From Rhizobium sp. CC-YZS058 (GTDB lineage: Bacteria > Pseudomonadota > Alphaproteobacteria > Rhizobiales > Rhizobiaceae): 64,000 nucleotides of DNA. The stretch covers positions 64,501 through 128,500 of the forward strand of contig NZ_JAYESJ010000001.1 of assembly GCF_034720595.1 (NCBI RefSeq). The letters are read 5' to 3'. A program made the translations under genes and the position numbers. The notes beneath the pieces were generated by a model. That model saw only the letters and a list, made by a program, of their open reading frames with translations. It ran no database searches and was not told where the DNA came from. Position 1 is the stretch's first letter. The number at the start of each line of letters is the position of its first letter. Shown here piece by piece: positions 1 to 8,143 of the stretch.

Positions 1-447
1 GGCGATATCGGCGTGCTCGTCGGCATCGTCGCGCTCCTGGAGGTTGCTTTCATCCTCGTGCTCGGGCGGGTCGTGCGCCGCTTCGGCGCCATGCCGGTGC
101 TGGCCGCCGGCACGGGGCTTTACGTGCTCTATCTGGTCCTGCTGGGTCTTTCCACGGCGCCCTGGCACCTCTACGCGCTGACGCTGATCAGCGGGGCAGG
201 GGCAGCGGCGCTGATCAGCATACCGATCACCTATCTCCAGGATCTGATCGCCGACCGCCCGGGCCTCGGCAGCGCGCTGATTTCGGTCAACATGTTCCTG
301 AGTGCCGGGCTCGGCGCGCTGCTCTTCGCGCTCGGCACCGCCGTCGGCACCTATTCCCTCGCCTCGATCATCGGCGGAGCGGCCGGTGCCATCGGCATTT
401 CCCTGTTGATCCTGCTCGACGGTTTCCACCCGCGCCCCGTCGCCTGA
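1..447 (+). CDS. MFS transporter, sugar-efflux type (3' part only)
   Basis: Only the last 148 codons lie in the window. The frame is open from base 1 and no start codon can be placed, so this is the C-terminal part of a longer gene. The fragment shows four to five hydrophobic segments joined by short loops, one of them basic (RVVRRFG), as in the C-terminal half of a 12-TM major facilitator. The stretch around ISIPITYLQDLI resembles SetA/SetB-type sugar efflux proteins, which would act in the inner membrane by proton antiport. The gene converges on a LysE-family gene across a 15-base gap. Family assignment is fairly safe; the substrate is inferred only from overall resemblance. Confidence 0.75.
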   Translation, partial: GDIGVLVGIVALLEVAFILVLGRVVRRFGAMPVLAAGTGLYVLYLVLLGLSTAPWHLYALTLISGAGAAALISIPITYLQDLIADRPGLGSALISVNMFLSAGLGALLFALGTAVGTYSLASIIGGAAGAIGISLLILLDGFHPRPVA

Positions 448-462
448 GCGGCAAAGAGGCGA

Positions 463-1080
463 TCAGGCGGGCCGCAGCGCGATATAGACGGCCGTGGCGC
501 CGAGAACGCCGGCCGCGCTGCGATTGAGCGCCTTCAGCGCCGAAGGGCGGCCGAGCAGGCGGCGTGCGCGGGAAGCGAGCAGGATATAGGGCAGCAGGAC
601 GGAGAGCAGCGTGAGAAAGGTGATGACCACCAGCGCCACATAATCCTGCAGCGTCACGGCCTCGAGGTCGATCAGCGTCGGCAGCAGCGCCAGGTAGAAG
701 AGCATGGTCTTCGGATTGCCGAGCGTGACGAAGAGGCCGGACAGGAAGGCCGAGACCGCGCCTGCGGGCGGCCGCGCCTCGATCCGCTCGCTGATGAGAC
801 CTGCCGTCCACAGTTTCCAGGCGATGAAGAGGAGATAGAGCGCGCCGATGATCTTGATGATGAAGAACACCGTCGCAAAACTCTGCGCCAGGAAGGAAAG
901 GCCGAGCACGGCGCCGGTCAGATAGACGAGATCGCCGAGGATCAGGCCGAGTCCCATCAGGAAGGTCTCGCGAAAGCCGGAGCCCAAGGCCCGCGCCACG
1001 ATGGCGGTCATGCCAGGGCCGGGAATGGCCGCGGCGACGAACAGGGCGCCTGCGTAGGCGATGAGATTCGAAATGGTCAT
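463..1080 (-). CDS. LysE/RhtB-family amino acid exporter
   Basis: This 205-residue inner membrane protein has about six hydrophobic segments. Its N-terminus carries the AIPGPGM motif typical of the LysE/RhtB family, whose members export basic or neutral amino acids and related metabolites. The start at 1080 was chosen because GGGAGG lies six bases upstream; the frame extends to 1116 but without a ribosome site there. It stands alone, back to back with the GntR regulator at 1274. The substrate cannot be read from sequence. A second LysE-family gene lies at 42497. Confidence 0.88.
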   Translation of the reverse strand: MTISNLIAYAGALFVAAAIPGPGMTAIVARALGSGFRETFLMGLGLILGDLVYLTGAVLGLSFLAQSFATVFFIIKIIGALYLLFIAWKLWTAGLISERIEARPPAGAVSAFLSGLFVTLGNPKTMLFYLALLPTLIDLEAVTLQDYVALVVITFLTLLSVLLPYILLASRARRLLGRPSALKALNRSAAGVLGATAVYIALRPA

Positions 1081-1147
1081 GACGTGCCTCCCACGATGGA
1101 GCGTTAGCGAAATCACTCGCCTCTGCCAAGAGCAGTCTCACAGGTAA

Positions 1148-1159
1148 TGGTATCTACCA
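1148..1159. promoter_or_regulatory. Probable operator of the GntR/UTRA regulator
   Basis: TGGTATCTACCA is a perfect inverted repeat of TGGTA around two bases. It fits the TGGTNTANACCA type of site bound by NagR/HutC-subfamily GntR proteins. It lies about 115 bases upstream of the regulator and amino-sugar genes. A further half-site, TTGGTATC, occurs at 1211-1218. Autoregulation of the regulator-SIS-nagA unit is inferred. Confidence 0.6.
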
Positions 1160-1273
1160 ATATCGTTTGATTAATGGCTGCATGCCGGCTATTGGCGCAA
1201 TGGTCTTTTTTTGGTATCGTCTGCGTCGATGATGGCTCACGCTTCGGCGCGTGCAGCAGGACAAGAGGCGCCC

Positions 1274-2038
1274 ATGGCGGTTACCCCGGCAGACTGTTTG
1301 CCCGCGAAGGGCTTTCCCGCCAGCGCCGGGCCTCTTTATCTGCAGCTGCGCCAGGCGCTGGAGGAGGCGATCCGGGCCGGGCGACTGAAGGCGGGCGAGG
1401 CGCTGCCGGCCGAGCGCGATCTGGCTGCCAAGGCCGGCATCAGCCGCGTCACCGTGCGCAAGGCGGTGGAGGATCTGGTGCGCGATGGCCTGCTTCTGCG
1501 CCGGCAGGGGTCCGGCACCTTCGTCGCCGCGCCGCCGACACGCATGGAGCAGTCGCTTTCCCGGCTCACCTCTTTCTCAGAAGACATGGCCCGCCGGGGC
1601 CTTGCGACGAGAGCCGAATGGCTGGAGCGCGGCCTCTTTCCCGCTGCGCCCGCCGAAATGATGGCGCTCGGGCTTTCGGCCGATGCCATGGTGGCCCGTC
1701 TCGGGCGGCTGCGGATCGCCGACGATGTGCCCTTAGCTGTCGAGCGGGCCAGCGTCTCCGCCAGCGTTCTCCCGGATCCGGCTGAGGTCACGGGATCGCT
1801 CTACACCGCGCTTGCCCAGGCGGGCGCCCGGCCGGTGCGCGCCGTGCAGCGGCTGTCGGCGCAGGCTGCGCGGCCTGCGGATGCGGCTCTGCTCGGCATC
1901 GCGCCGGGTTCTGCCTGCCTGTCGATCGAGCGTGTCGCCTATCTCGCCACCGGCCGGGCGGTGGAATTCACCCATTCGCTGTTTCGCGGCGATGCCTATG
2001 ATTTCGTCGCGGAGCTGACCCTCGGCGAGAGGACATGA
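1274..2038 (+). CDS. GntR/HutC-family regulator of amino-sugar use (NagR-like)
   Basis: This 254-residue protein has an N-terminal winged-helix GntR domain (about residues 20-85, with the RDLAAKAGISRVTVRKAVEDL recognition region) followed by a UTRA effector domain (about 105-245). In this subfamily the UTRA pocket usually binds a phosphorylated sugar such as GlcNAc-6-P or GlcN-6-P, which releases DNA. The start at 1274 is favoured by AAGAGG at 1263-1268; the frame can be read from 1211 but with no ribosome site. The gene leads a tight set with a SIS-domain enzyme and nagA, and an operator-like palindrome lies upstream. The role in amino-sugar control is inferred from the neighbours. Confidence 0.85.
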   Translation: MAVTPADCLPAKGFPASAGPLYLQLRQALEEAIRAGRLKAGEALPAERDLAAKAGISRVTVRKAVEDLVRDGLLLRRQGSGTFVAAPPTRMEQSLSRLTSFSEDMARRGLATRAEWLERGLFPAAPAEMMALGLSADAMVARLGRLRIADDVPLAVERASVSASVLPDPAEVTGSLYTALAQAGARPVRAVQRLSAQAARPADAALLGIAPGSACLSIERVAYLATGRAVEFTHSLFRGDAYDFVAELTLGERT

Positions 2039-2053
2039 CAGGAAGGACAGACC

Positions 2054-3082
2054 ATGACCGACACGACCCATATGCGTCGCGAGATCGACGAGATCCCGCA
2101 GGCGGCCGCCCGGCTTCTTGAGGCTGCAGGCGGGGCCCTCGATGCGGCGGGTACCGCTCTGCGCGAGGCTGACCCCGCCTTCCTCGTCACCATCGCGCGC
2201 GGCTCGTCCGACCATGCCGCCCTGTTCCTGAAATATGCGATCGAGCTCACGACCGGCCGGCCGGTCGCCTCGCTCGGACCCTCGCTCGCCTCCATCTACG
2301 CGGCGCCGATCCGGCTTTCGGGCGCGGCCTCGATCGCCATCTCCCAATCGGGCAAGAGCCCCGACATCGTGGCCATGGCGCAGGCTGCGACCGATGCCGG
2401 CGCCGTGTCCATCGCGCTGACCAACACGCTGCCCTCGCCGATCGCCGCTGCCAGCCGGCACGCGATCGATTTTGCGGCCGGCCCGGAGATCGCGGTGGCC
2501 GCAACCAAATCCTTCGTCAATTCAATCGTCGCCGGCCTTGCCATCCTTGCCGCCTGGACGAAGGACGAGGCGCTCGGCCGAGCCGTCAACGCCCTGCCGG
2601 AGCATTTCTCCCGCGCCGTCCGGCTCGACTGGCAGCCGCTCGCCGATGGCATCGGCGAGGCGGATTCGCTCTTCGTGCTCGGTCGCGGCCCGGCCCTGGC
2701 CATTGCCAGCGAGGCGGCGCTGAAGTTCAAGGAAACCTCCGGCCTGCATGCCGAGGCCTATTCGGCGGCGGAAGTGCTGCACGGGCCGGTGGCCCTGGTC
2801 GAGCGCACCTTCCCGGTGCTGGGGCTTGCCGCCCGCGACAAGGCGGAAAGCTCGGTGGCCGCTATCCTCAATGATCTTGCAGGCAAGGGCGCGCGCGCCT
2901 TCGTCACTTCCAGCCACGCCAGCAAGGCCGCGCCGCTTCCCTTCGTCGAGACCGGCCACCCGCTCACCGATGCCCTGGCGCTTGTCCTGCCGTTCTACGG
3001 CTTCGTGGAGGCGTTTTCGCGGGCCCGCGGCCTCAACCCGGATCAGCCTGTCGCGCTGAAGAAAGTGACGGAAACCCGATGA
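2054..3082 (+). CDS. SIS-domain glucosamine-6-phosphate deaminase-like protein (NagB-II type)
   Basis: The 342-residue product has two sugar-isomerase (SIS) domains. It carries the ISQSGKSPD phosphosugar-binding loop and an ALKFKETSGLHAEAY segment shared with the isomerase half of GlmS. The glutaminase half of GlmS is absent, so it cannot use glutamine directly. The usual role of such proteins beside nagA is to convert GlcN-6-P to fructose-6-P and ammonia (NagB-II/AgaS type). It starts 15 bases after the GntR gene behind AGGAAGGA, and its stop overlaps the nagA start as ATGA, so the two are probably translationally coupled. Activity is inferred from family and context. Confidence 0.85.
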   Translation: MTDTTHMRREIDEIPQAAARLLEAAGGALDAAGTALREADPAFLVTIARGSSDHAALFLKYAIELTTGRPVASLGPSLASIYAAPIRLSGAASIAISQSGKSPDIVAMAQAATDAGAVSIALTNTLPSPIAAASRHAIDFAAGPEIAVAATKSFVNSIVAGLAILAAWTKDEALGRAVNALPEHFSRAVRLDWQPLADGIGEADSLFVLGRGPALAIASEAALKFKETSGLHAEAYSAAEVLHGPVALVERTFPVLGLAARDKAESSVAAILNDLAGKGARAFVTSSHASKAAPLPFVETGHPLTDALALVLPFYGFVEAFSRARGLNPDQPVALKKVTETR

Positions 3083-4239
3083 GCCGCTCCTTCGCTGTCA
3101 CCGGCGCCCGCATCTTCGACGGCCAGGATTGGACCGAGAACCGGGCGCTTCTTGTCGATCAGGGTCTTGTCACCGGCCTTGTGCCGGCTACCGATCTGCC
3201 GGACGGCATCGAGCGTATCGACGCCGGTGGCGCGCTGCTGGTGCCGGGCTTCGTCGATCTCCAGGTCAATGGCGGCGGAGGCGTGCTCTTCAACGATCGC
3301 CCGGAGCCGGATGCGATCGAGGCCATCTGCGCTGCCCATGCCCGGTTCGGCACCACGGCCTTGCTGGTCACGCTGATCACCGACACGCCGGAGATCCGAA
3401 CGGCGGCGATCGCGGCCGGCCGCGCCGCGCGACAGGCTGACGTTCCGGGCTTCCTCGGCCTGCATCTAGAAGGCCCGCATCTCTCGCTCGCCCGAAAGGG
3501 TGTGCATGATCCGTCCCTGATCCGGCCGATGCAGGCCGACGATCTCGATGCCCATCTCGCCTGCGCCTCGTTCTTCGATGCGGTGCTGGCGACCGTCGCG
3601 CCGGAAAACGTGACGCTGGAACAGGTGGCCGCGCTCACCCGTGCCGGCATCACCGTCAGCCTCGGCCATACCGACGCCGATTACGAGACGATCGCCACCT
3701 ATGCGCTGGCCGGCGCGCGCATGGTCACGCATCTCTTCAACGCCATGAGCCCGCTCGGCTCGCGCGAACCGGGCACGGTCGGTGCGGCGCTCGATCTCGG
3801 CACGCTCCATGCGGGAATCATCGCCGATGGCTATCATGTCGATCCCGTGTCGATGTCGGTGGCGCTGCGCGCCAAGGCAGGGCCCGGGCGGATCTTCATC
3901 GTCACCGACGCCATGTCGACCATCGGCTCGGATCAGCAGTCCTTCACGCTGAACGGCCGCACCATCCTGCGCAAGGATGGCCGGCTGACGGCGGCGGATG
4001 GCACGCTGGCCGGTGCGGATATCGACATGATCTCCTCGGTGCGCTTTGCACACCAGACACTGGATCTGCCGCTCGAAGAGGCGCTTCGCATGGCGTCCGC
4101 CTATCCGGCGGATGCGATAGGCCTGTCGGCGCGCAAGGGCCGGCTTCTGCCGGGGCTCGATGCCGACTTCCTTCTGCTCACGACGGAGTTGGAGATGATC
4201 GCCACCTATATAGGCGGCGAGGCGGTCTTCTCAGCCTGA
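3079..4239 (+). CDS. nagA: N-acetylglucosamine-6-phosphate deacetylase
   Basis: The 386-residue protein has the amidohydrolase layout of NagA. The metal-ligand segments are HLEGPHLS, SLGHTDADY and VTHLFNAMS, followed by the substrate-binding IIADGYHVD and the catalytic aspartate in IVTDAMST. It removes acetate from GlcNAc-6-P in the cytoplasm to give GlcN-6-P, which the upstream SIS enzyme would deaminate. Length is normal for the family. The start overlaps the preceding stop (ATGA). Its 3' end overlaps the 3' end of the convergent cutC gene by nine bases, so the two transcripts must overlap. Confidence 0.95.
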   Translation: MSRSFAVTGARIFDGQDWTENRALLVDQGLVTGLVPATDLPDGIERIDAGGALLVPGFVDLQVNGGGGVLFNDRPEPDAIEAICAAHARFGTTALLVTLITDTPEIRTAAIAAGRAARQADVPGFLGLHLEGPHLSLARKGVHDPSLIRPMQADDLDAHLACASFFDAVLATVAPENVTLEQVAALTRAGITVSLGHTDADYETIATYALAGARMVTHLFNAMSPLGSREPGTVGAALDLGTLHAGIIADGYHVDPVSMSVALRAKAGPGRIFIVTDAMSTIGSDQQSFTLNGRTILRKDGRLTAADGTLAGADIDMISSVRFAHQTLDLPLEEALRMASAYPADAIGLSARKGRLLPGLDADFLLLTTELEMIATYIGGEAVFSA

Positions 4240-4950
4240 CAGCACGGCCTTCAAGGTCCGCACCGTTTCCCGGTCGGTGCGGCGCATGGCCTCGGAGGCA
4301 AAGCCGAAACGCAGAAGCGTCGCGTCGCCCTCTTCGAGCGGGCGGGCGCAGGAGGCGTGCAGTTCGCGCACGCCGCTTTCCAGAAGCGCAGCGGCATTGG
4401 CGGCGGTGACGCCGGAGCCGGGCATCAGGCTGATGCGGCCTGCAGCCTGGGCATGAAGGGCTTTCAGCGTCGCGAGCCCGTCAATCGCCTTCATCGCGCC
4501 GCCGGAGGTCAGCACCCGGTCGAAGCCGAGCGTGATCGCCTGCTCCAGCGCCGCCTCCTTGTCCGGGGTGAGGTCGAAGGCGCGGTGCAGCGTGCGACCG
4601 AGCCCGTCCGCGCGTTCGATCAGCCTGGCCAGCGTCGGCAGGTCGAGGCCATGGTCGGGCCGGCTGGCGCCGAGCACGACGCCGGAAAGGCCGGCCGCCC
4701 GAGCCGCGTCGATCTCCGTCTCCATCAGGCCAATCTCGTCCTGGCTGAAGACGAAGCCGCCGGCGCGCGGGCGGATCATGGCAAAGACCGGGATCGGGGC
4801 CTCCGCTGCCCGCTTCATCAGGCCGATCGACGGGGTCAGGCCGCCGAGCGCCAGGGCCGCGCACAGCTCGATCCGGTCGGCCCCGCCGGCAATCGCCGCA
4901 TCCAGCCCCTCGGCATCGTCGACACAGACTTCGAGGAGAACGGCGCTCAT
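4231..4950 (-). CDS. cutC: CutC-family protein
   Basis: The 239-residue product matches CutC along its length: N-terminal LEVCVDD, GADRIELCAALALGGLTPS, the MIRPRAGGFVFS core and VLTSGGA near the middle of a TIM-barrel fold. CutC was named for copper homeostasis in Escherichia coli, but its biochemical role is unsettled and it is often found beside sugar genes. The start at 4950 overlaps the stop of the ROK kinase gene (ATGA), so it is the last gene of an amidase-kinase-cutC operon. That setting suggests a role in sugar metabolism rather than metal handling, which is inference. Confidence 0.88.
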   Translation of the reverse strand: MSAVLLEVCVDDAEGLDAAIAGGADRIELCAALALGGLTPSIGLMKRAAEAPIPVFAMIRPRAGGFVFSQDEIGLMETEIDAARAAGLSGVVLGASRPDHGLDLPTLARLIERADGLGRTLHRAFDLTPDKEAALEQAITLGFDRVLTSGGAMKAIDGLATLKALHAQAAGRISLMPGSGVTAANAAALLESGVRELHASCARPLEEGDATLLRFGFASEAMRRTDRETVRTLKAVLSG

Positions 4951-5873
4951 TGCGGCCCGGCTCCGAGCGCCAGCAGGGCGGCGCCGATCAGGCCCGGTTC
5001 GATGCCGGGATAGAGCGTCGGGCAAAGACCCTGGACCACCAGCGGCCGGTCGAAGCGGCGCAGCGTGCGGGCGCGGGTGGCGACATCGATCGCCGCCATC
5101 AGCCGCGCGGAGGAGGACAGGCCGCCGCCCGTCGGCACGATGGTCGCGCCGGTGATGTTGATGGCGAGCGCCAAGGGCGACGCGACGAGATCGACCAGGA
5201 TCTCGATCGTGCGGGCCGCCTTCTCGTCTCCGGCTTCCCAGGCTTGGGTGATGGCGCGGCTTTCCAGCCTCTGGCCGTGCAGCATCTCATGCAGTCGCTC
5301 CATGCCGCGCGCGCTGCCCACGGCGTCGATACAGCCCTTCTGGCCGCAGCCGCAGGCAAAGGCGGGAATGGCGACCGGCGGATCGCCGGCAAAGGCGGCG
5401 GCGACCGGGCCATGGCCCCATTCGCCGGCAAAGCCGCCCGCTTCGTTGATCAATCGGCCATTGACCACGACCCCGCCGCCGACGCCGCTGCCGAAGATCG
5501 CGCCAAAGACGATTCGATGGCCGCGTCCCGCGCCGATCCCGGCTTCGGCAAGGGCGAAGCAATCGGCATCATTGGCCACCAGCACCGGCATGCCCAGGCG
5601 CGCCTGCAGGTCGGCCGAGAGGATGCGTCCGTCGATGCAGGGAATATTGGCGACCTTGCCGGCTTGGCTGTCCGGATCGACCACGCCGGCGATCGACAGC
5701 GCGATCCGCTCCGGCTGCGTGCCGGATTCGGCGATGAGATCGGCGAGCACGCCCACGAAAGCCTCGAAATCATGCAGCGGTGTGGGCCGGCGAGACAGGG
5801 GGCGGATCTCTTCGGGCGAGGCGGCCACCGCGCCACGGATCGCCGATCCGCCAATATCGAAACAGACGATCAT
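4947..5873 (-). CDS. ROK-family sugar kinase, probably N-acetylglucosamine kinase
   Basis: The 308-residue protein starts with the ATP-binding segment FDIGGSAIRGAV and has the catalytic region ANDADCFALAE and the GSGVGGGVVVNG loop. It also has the ROK zinc site: the histidine of EWGHGP with the cysteines of CGCGQKGC. ROK kinases with this zinc motif phosphorylate glucose, GlcNAc or ManNAc at O6 in the cytoplasm. Placed beside nagA, it is a good candidate to supply GlcNAc-6-P. It overlaps both neighbours by a few bases (amidase upstream, cutC downstream), so the three are one transcription unit. Exact substrate is not proven. Confidence 0.88.
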   Translation of the reverse strand: MIVCFDIGGSAIRGAVAASPEEIRPLSRRPTPLHDFEAFVGVLADLIAESGTQPERIALSIAGVVDPDSQAGKVANIPCIDGRILSADLQARLGMPVLVANDADCFALAEAGIGAGRGHRIVFGAIFGSGVGGGVVVNGRLINEAGGFAGEWGHGPVAAAFAGDPPVAIPAFACGCGQKGCIDAVGSARGMERLHEMLHGQRLESRAITQAWEAGDEKAARTIEILVDLVASPLALAINITGATIVPTGGGLSSSARLMAAIDVATRARTLRRFDRPLVVQGLCPTLYPGIEPGLIGAALLALGAGPQ

Positions 5874-7234
5874 CAGAGCTCCATCAACAGGGGTTCGGCC
5901 GCCAGCGCGGCGGACAGCAGGCGGTCGTCCTGCCCATGCGGGGCGGAGAGCAGGAGCCCGACCGGCATGCCCTCCTCGCCCGCGCCGCAGGGCAGGGAGA
6001 CACCGCAGCCGTCGAGAAAATTGGTCAGCATCGTATTGCGGAGCGTGCGGATATTGGTGGCGACGAACAGGGCGTCATCGGCAAGCAGCGGGGCGATCTT
6101 CGGCGCGACATGGGCGACCGTCGGATGAACGAGCAGGCTGTCGGGCCCGATCTCTTCGGCAAAGGCGGCGACCATCCGCCGCCGGGCGGCGAGAAGGGCC
6201 ACGTAATCGGCCATGGCGATGCGGCTGCCGAGCGCGACGCGGTTCGCCACGCGCGGATCCATGGCCGCAGCGTCGGTTTCCAGCCGAGCCCGATGCAGGG
6301 CATAGGCCTCCGCGGTCACGAGCGCGCCATGGCGGGCACCGAGCGCCAGAACCTCGTCGAAGAGTGGGAAGGTGCGCCGCTCGATCCGCGCGCCAGCGGC
6401 AGCCAGGCGGGCAAGGCCGCTCTCGAAGGCTGAGACGACGCCGGCCTCGGCCTCGTCGAAGATCACGCTCGTCGGCACGACCAAGGTCTTGCCGGAAAGC
6501 GTCGTCCGCTCCACCGCCGGTGCGGTCATCCCACGCATGGCGGCATCGACCCAAATCGCATCCTGCACGCTGCGGGTCAGAGGTCCCAGCGTATCGAGGC
6601 TGGTGGACAGCGGGAAGACGCCCTCCATCGGATAGCGGCAACGGCTGGCCTTGTAACCCACCAGCCCGCAGAAGGCGGCGGGTATGCGCACCGAGCCGCC
6701 GGTATCGCTGCCGATCGCGACAGGAACGAGGCCTGCCGCCACGGCGGCCGCCGCGCCGGAGGAGGAGCCGCCGGTCACCCGCGCCTCGCCCGTGGCCCGC
6801 GGGTTCTCCGGCGTTCCGTAATGCGGGTTCAGGCCGAGTCCGGAAAAGGCGAACTCGCTCATATTGGTGCGTCCCACGGCCACCATGCCGGCCGCGCAAA
6901 GGGCGGCAACGACCGGGGCATCGGCCGTTGCAACGGGGGCGCTGCGCAGGACGGCGGATCCGGCTGCCGTCGCCATGCCGGCCATGTCGAACAGATCCTT
7001 CCAGGCGAGCGGGATCCCGTCGAGAAGACCGAGCGCGCGTCCTTCGGCCAGGCGACGTCGTGCGGCGTCTGCTTCCCGGCGGGCGCGCTCGGGGCAAAGC
7101 GCGGTGAAGATGGCCGGATCGGCCCCTTCCACCGCTTCCAGCACGGCCTCCAGAAGCGTCACCGGGTCGAGAGGGCCGGACTGCAGGAGGACGGACAGGC
7201 TGGCGGCGGAACGGCCGGTGATCGAATGCGGCAT
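5873..7234 (-). CDS. Amidase signature family hydrolase
   Basis: The 453-residue protein carries the amidase-signature Ser-cisSer-Lys triad: Lys79 in PLAWKDLFD, Ser157 in TGGSSSG and nucleophile Ser181 in DTGGSVRIPA. Family members hydrolyse amides such as indoleacetamide, aryl amides or glutamine in GatA. The absence of gatB/gatC and the position at the head of the kinase-cutC operon argue against GatA. The start at 7234 (MPHSITG) was chosen because the domain begins shortly after; the frame continues to 7327 without a clear ribosome site. An N-acyl or carbamoyl sugar derivative is a possible substrate from context, but this is speculative. Confidence 0.85.
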   Translation of the reverse strand: MPHSITGRSAASLSVLLQSGPLDPVTLLEAVLEAVEGADPAIFTALCPERARREADAARRRLAEGRALGLLDGIPLAWKDLFDMAGMATAAGSAVLRSAPVATADAPVVAALCAAGMVAVGRTNMSEFAFSGLGLNPHYGTPENPRATGEARVTGGSSSGAAAAVAAGLVPVAIGSDTGGSVRIPAAFCGLVGYKASRCRYPMEGVFPLSTSLDTLGPLTRSVQDAIWVDAAMRGMTAPAVERTTLSGKTLVVPTSVIFDEAEAGVVSAFESGLARLAAAGARIERRTFPLFDEVLALGARHGALVTAEAYALHRARLETDAAAMDPRVANRVALGSRIAMADYVALLAARRRMVAAFAEEIGPDSLLVHPTVAHVAPKIAPLLADDALFVATNIRTLRNTMLTNFLDGCGVSLPCGAGEEGMPVGLLLSAPHGQDDRLLSAALAAEPLLMEL

Positions 7235-7335
7235 GGCGTGGCTCGTCGGCTTGATTTCAGGCCCGCGGCGCTGCCGTTCTTGCGGCGCCGCCTCTGGCGA
7301 CATACATGCTGGGCGGTGCCGCAACAAGCCCGCAA

Positions 7336-7353
7336 GCTTTCACGAACGAAAGC
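7336..7353. repeat. Inverted repeat between divergent genes
   Basis: GCTTTC and GAAAGC flank the six bases ACGAAC, and GC-rich arms extend the stem (GCCCGC on the left, GGGC on the right). It lies between the divergent amidase operon and the CysZ-like gene. It could be an operator or just a stable hairpin; no T-run follows, so it is not a typical terminator. Confidence 0.4.
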
Positions 7354-7399
7354 GGGCGGGCCTTGCGTGGTGGGTGATGGGCAAGAGGAAACGCTGCCG

Positions 7400-8143
7400 A
7401 TGATCGTCGATGCTGCACGCGCCGGCCTTGCCAATCTCGTTGCGCCGGAAACGCGCTCCACCTTCTGGAAGGTGCTCGGCCTCACGCTCGCGGCCCTCCT
7501 GCTTCTCTGGCTCGCGCTGCGCGAGACAGTGCTCTACGTCCTGACGCCCTATGTGACGCAGATGATGCCGAGCGCGCCGGACTGGGCGGGGTGGCTCACC
7601 TTCTTCATCGGGCTTCTGGCGAGCATCGGCCTTGCCTTGGCGCTGGCGCTCGTGCTGGCGCCGGTGACGGCGCTGATCGCCGGCTTCTTCCTGGACGATG
7701 TGGCGGAGGTGATCGAGCGGCGCGATTTTCCGGCCGACCCGCCGGGCCGCGCGCTCCCTTTCGGCACGGCGCTCATCGAGGGGTTGAAGTTCCTGGGCGT
7801 CGTGCTGCTCGGCAACCTGCTGGCTCTCCTCCTGCTGCTGGTGCCGGGCGTCAATCTCGTCGCCTTCTTCCTCGTCAATGGCTATCTGCTCGGCCGGGAG
7901 TTCTTCGAATTCGCCGCCATGCGCCATCGCAGTCCCGCCGAGGCCCGGCAGTTTCGCGCCAGGCACAAGGGGCGGGTGTTCCTCGCCGGCCTGCTGCTCG
8001 CCGCCTACCTGGCCGTGCCGCTTCTCAACCTGACCACGCCGCTCTTTGCCGCAGGGCTGATGGTGCATCTGCACAAGCAGCTTTCCCGGCGCGATCCGCA
8101 GTTCGGCGCGGCCGAGACCCGGCAGCGCCTGCAGCCGGCCTGA
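7400..8143 (+). CDS. EI24/CysZ-like inner membrane protein
   Basis: The 247-residue protein has about four strong hydrophobic segments: residues near 30-50, 68-95, 130-160 and 195-220. The pattern LVPGVNLVAFFLVNGYLLGREFFE is typical of the EI24/CysZ family. CysZ imports sulfate, but most rhizobial members have no assigned substrate and no cys genes are near here. The start at 7400 is set by AAGAGG at 7383-7388. The stop abuts the stop of the convergent PycTM-like gene with no gap. Annotated by family only. Confidence 0.8.
   Translation: MIVDAARAGLANLVAPETRSTFWKVLGLTLAALLLLWLALRETVLYVLTPYVTQMMPSAPDWAGWLTFFIGLLASIGLALALALVLAPVTALIAGFFLDDVAEVIERRDFPADPPGRALPFGTALIEGLKFLGVVLLGNLLALLLLLVPGVNLVAFFLVNGYLLGREFFEFAAMRHRSPAEARQFRARHKGRVFLAGLLLAAYLAVPLLNLTTPLFAAGLMVHLHKQLSRRDPQFGAAETRQRLQPA

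Noticed and set aside
5065..7107. A 680-codon plus-strand frame opposite the ROK kinase and amidase genes
   Set aside because: It is antisense to two genes with intact catalytic motifs and encodes Arg/Ala/Pro-rich sequence without a fold.
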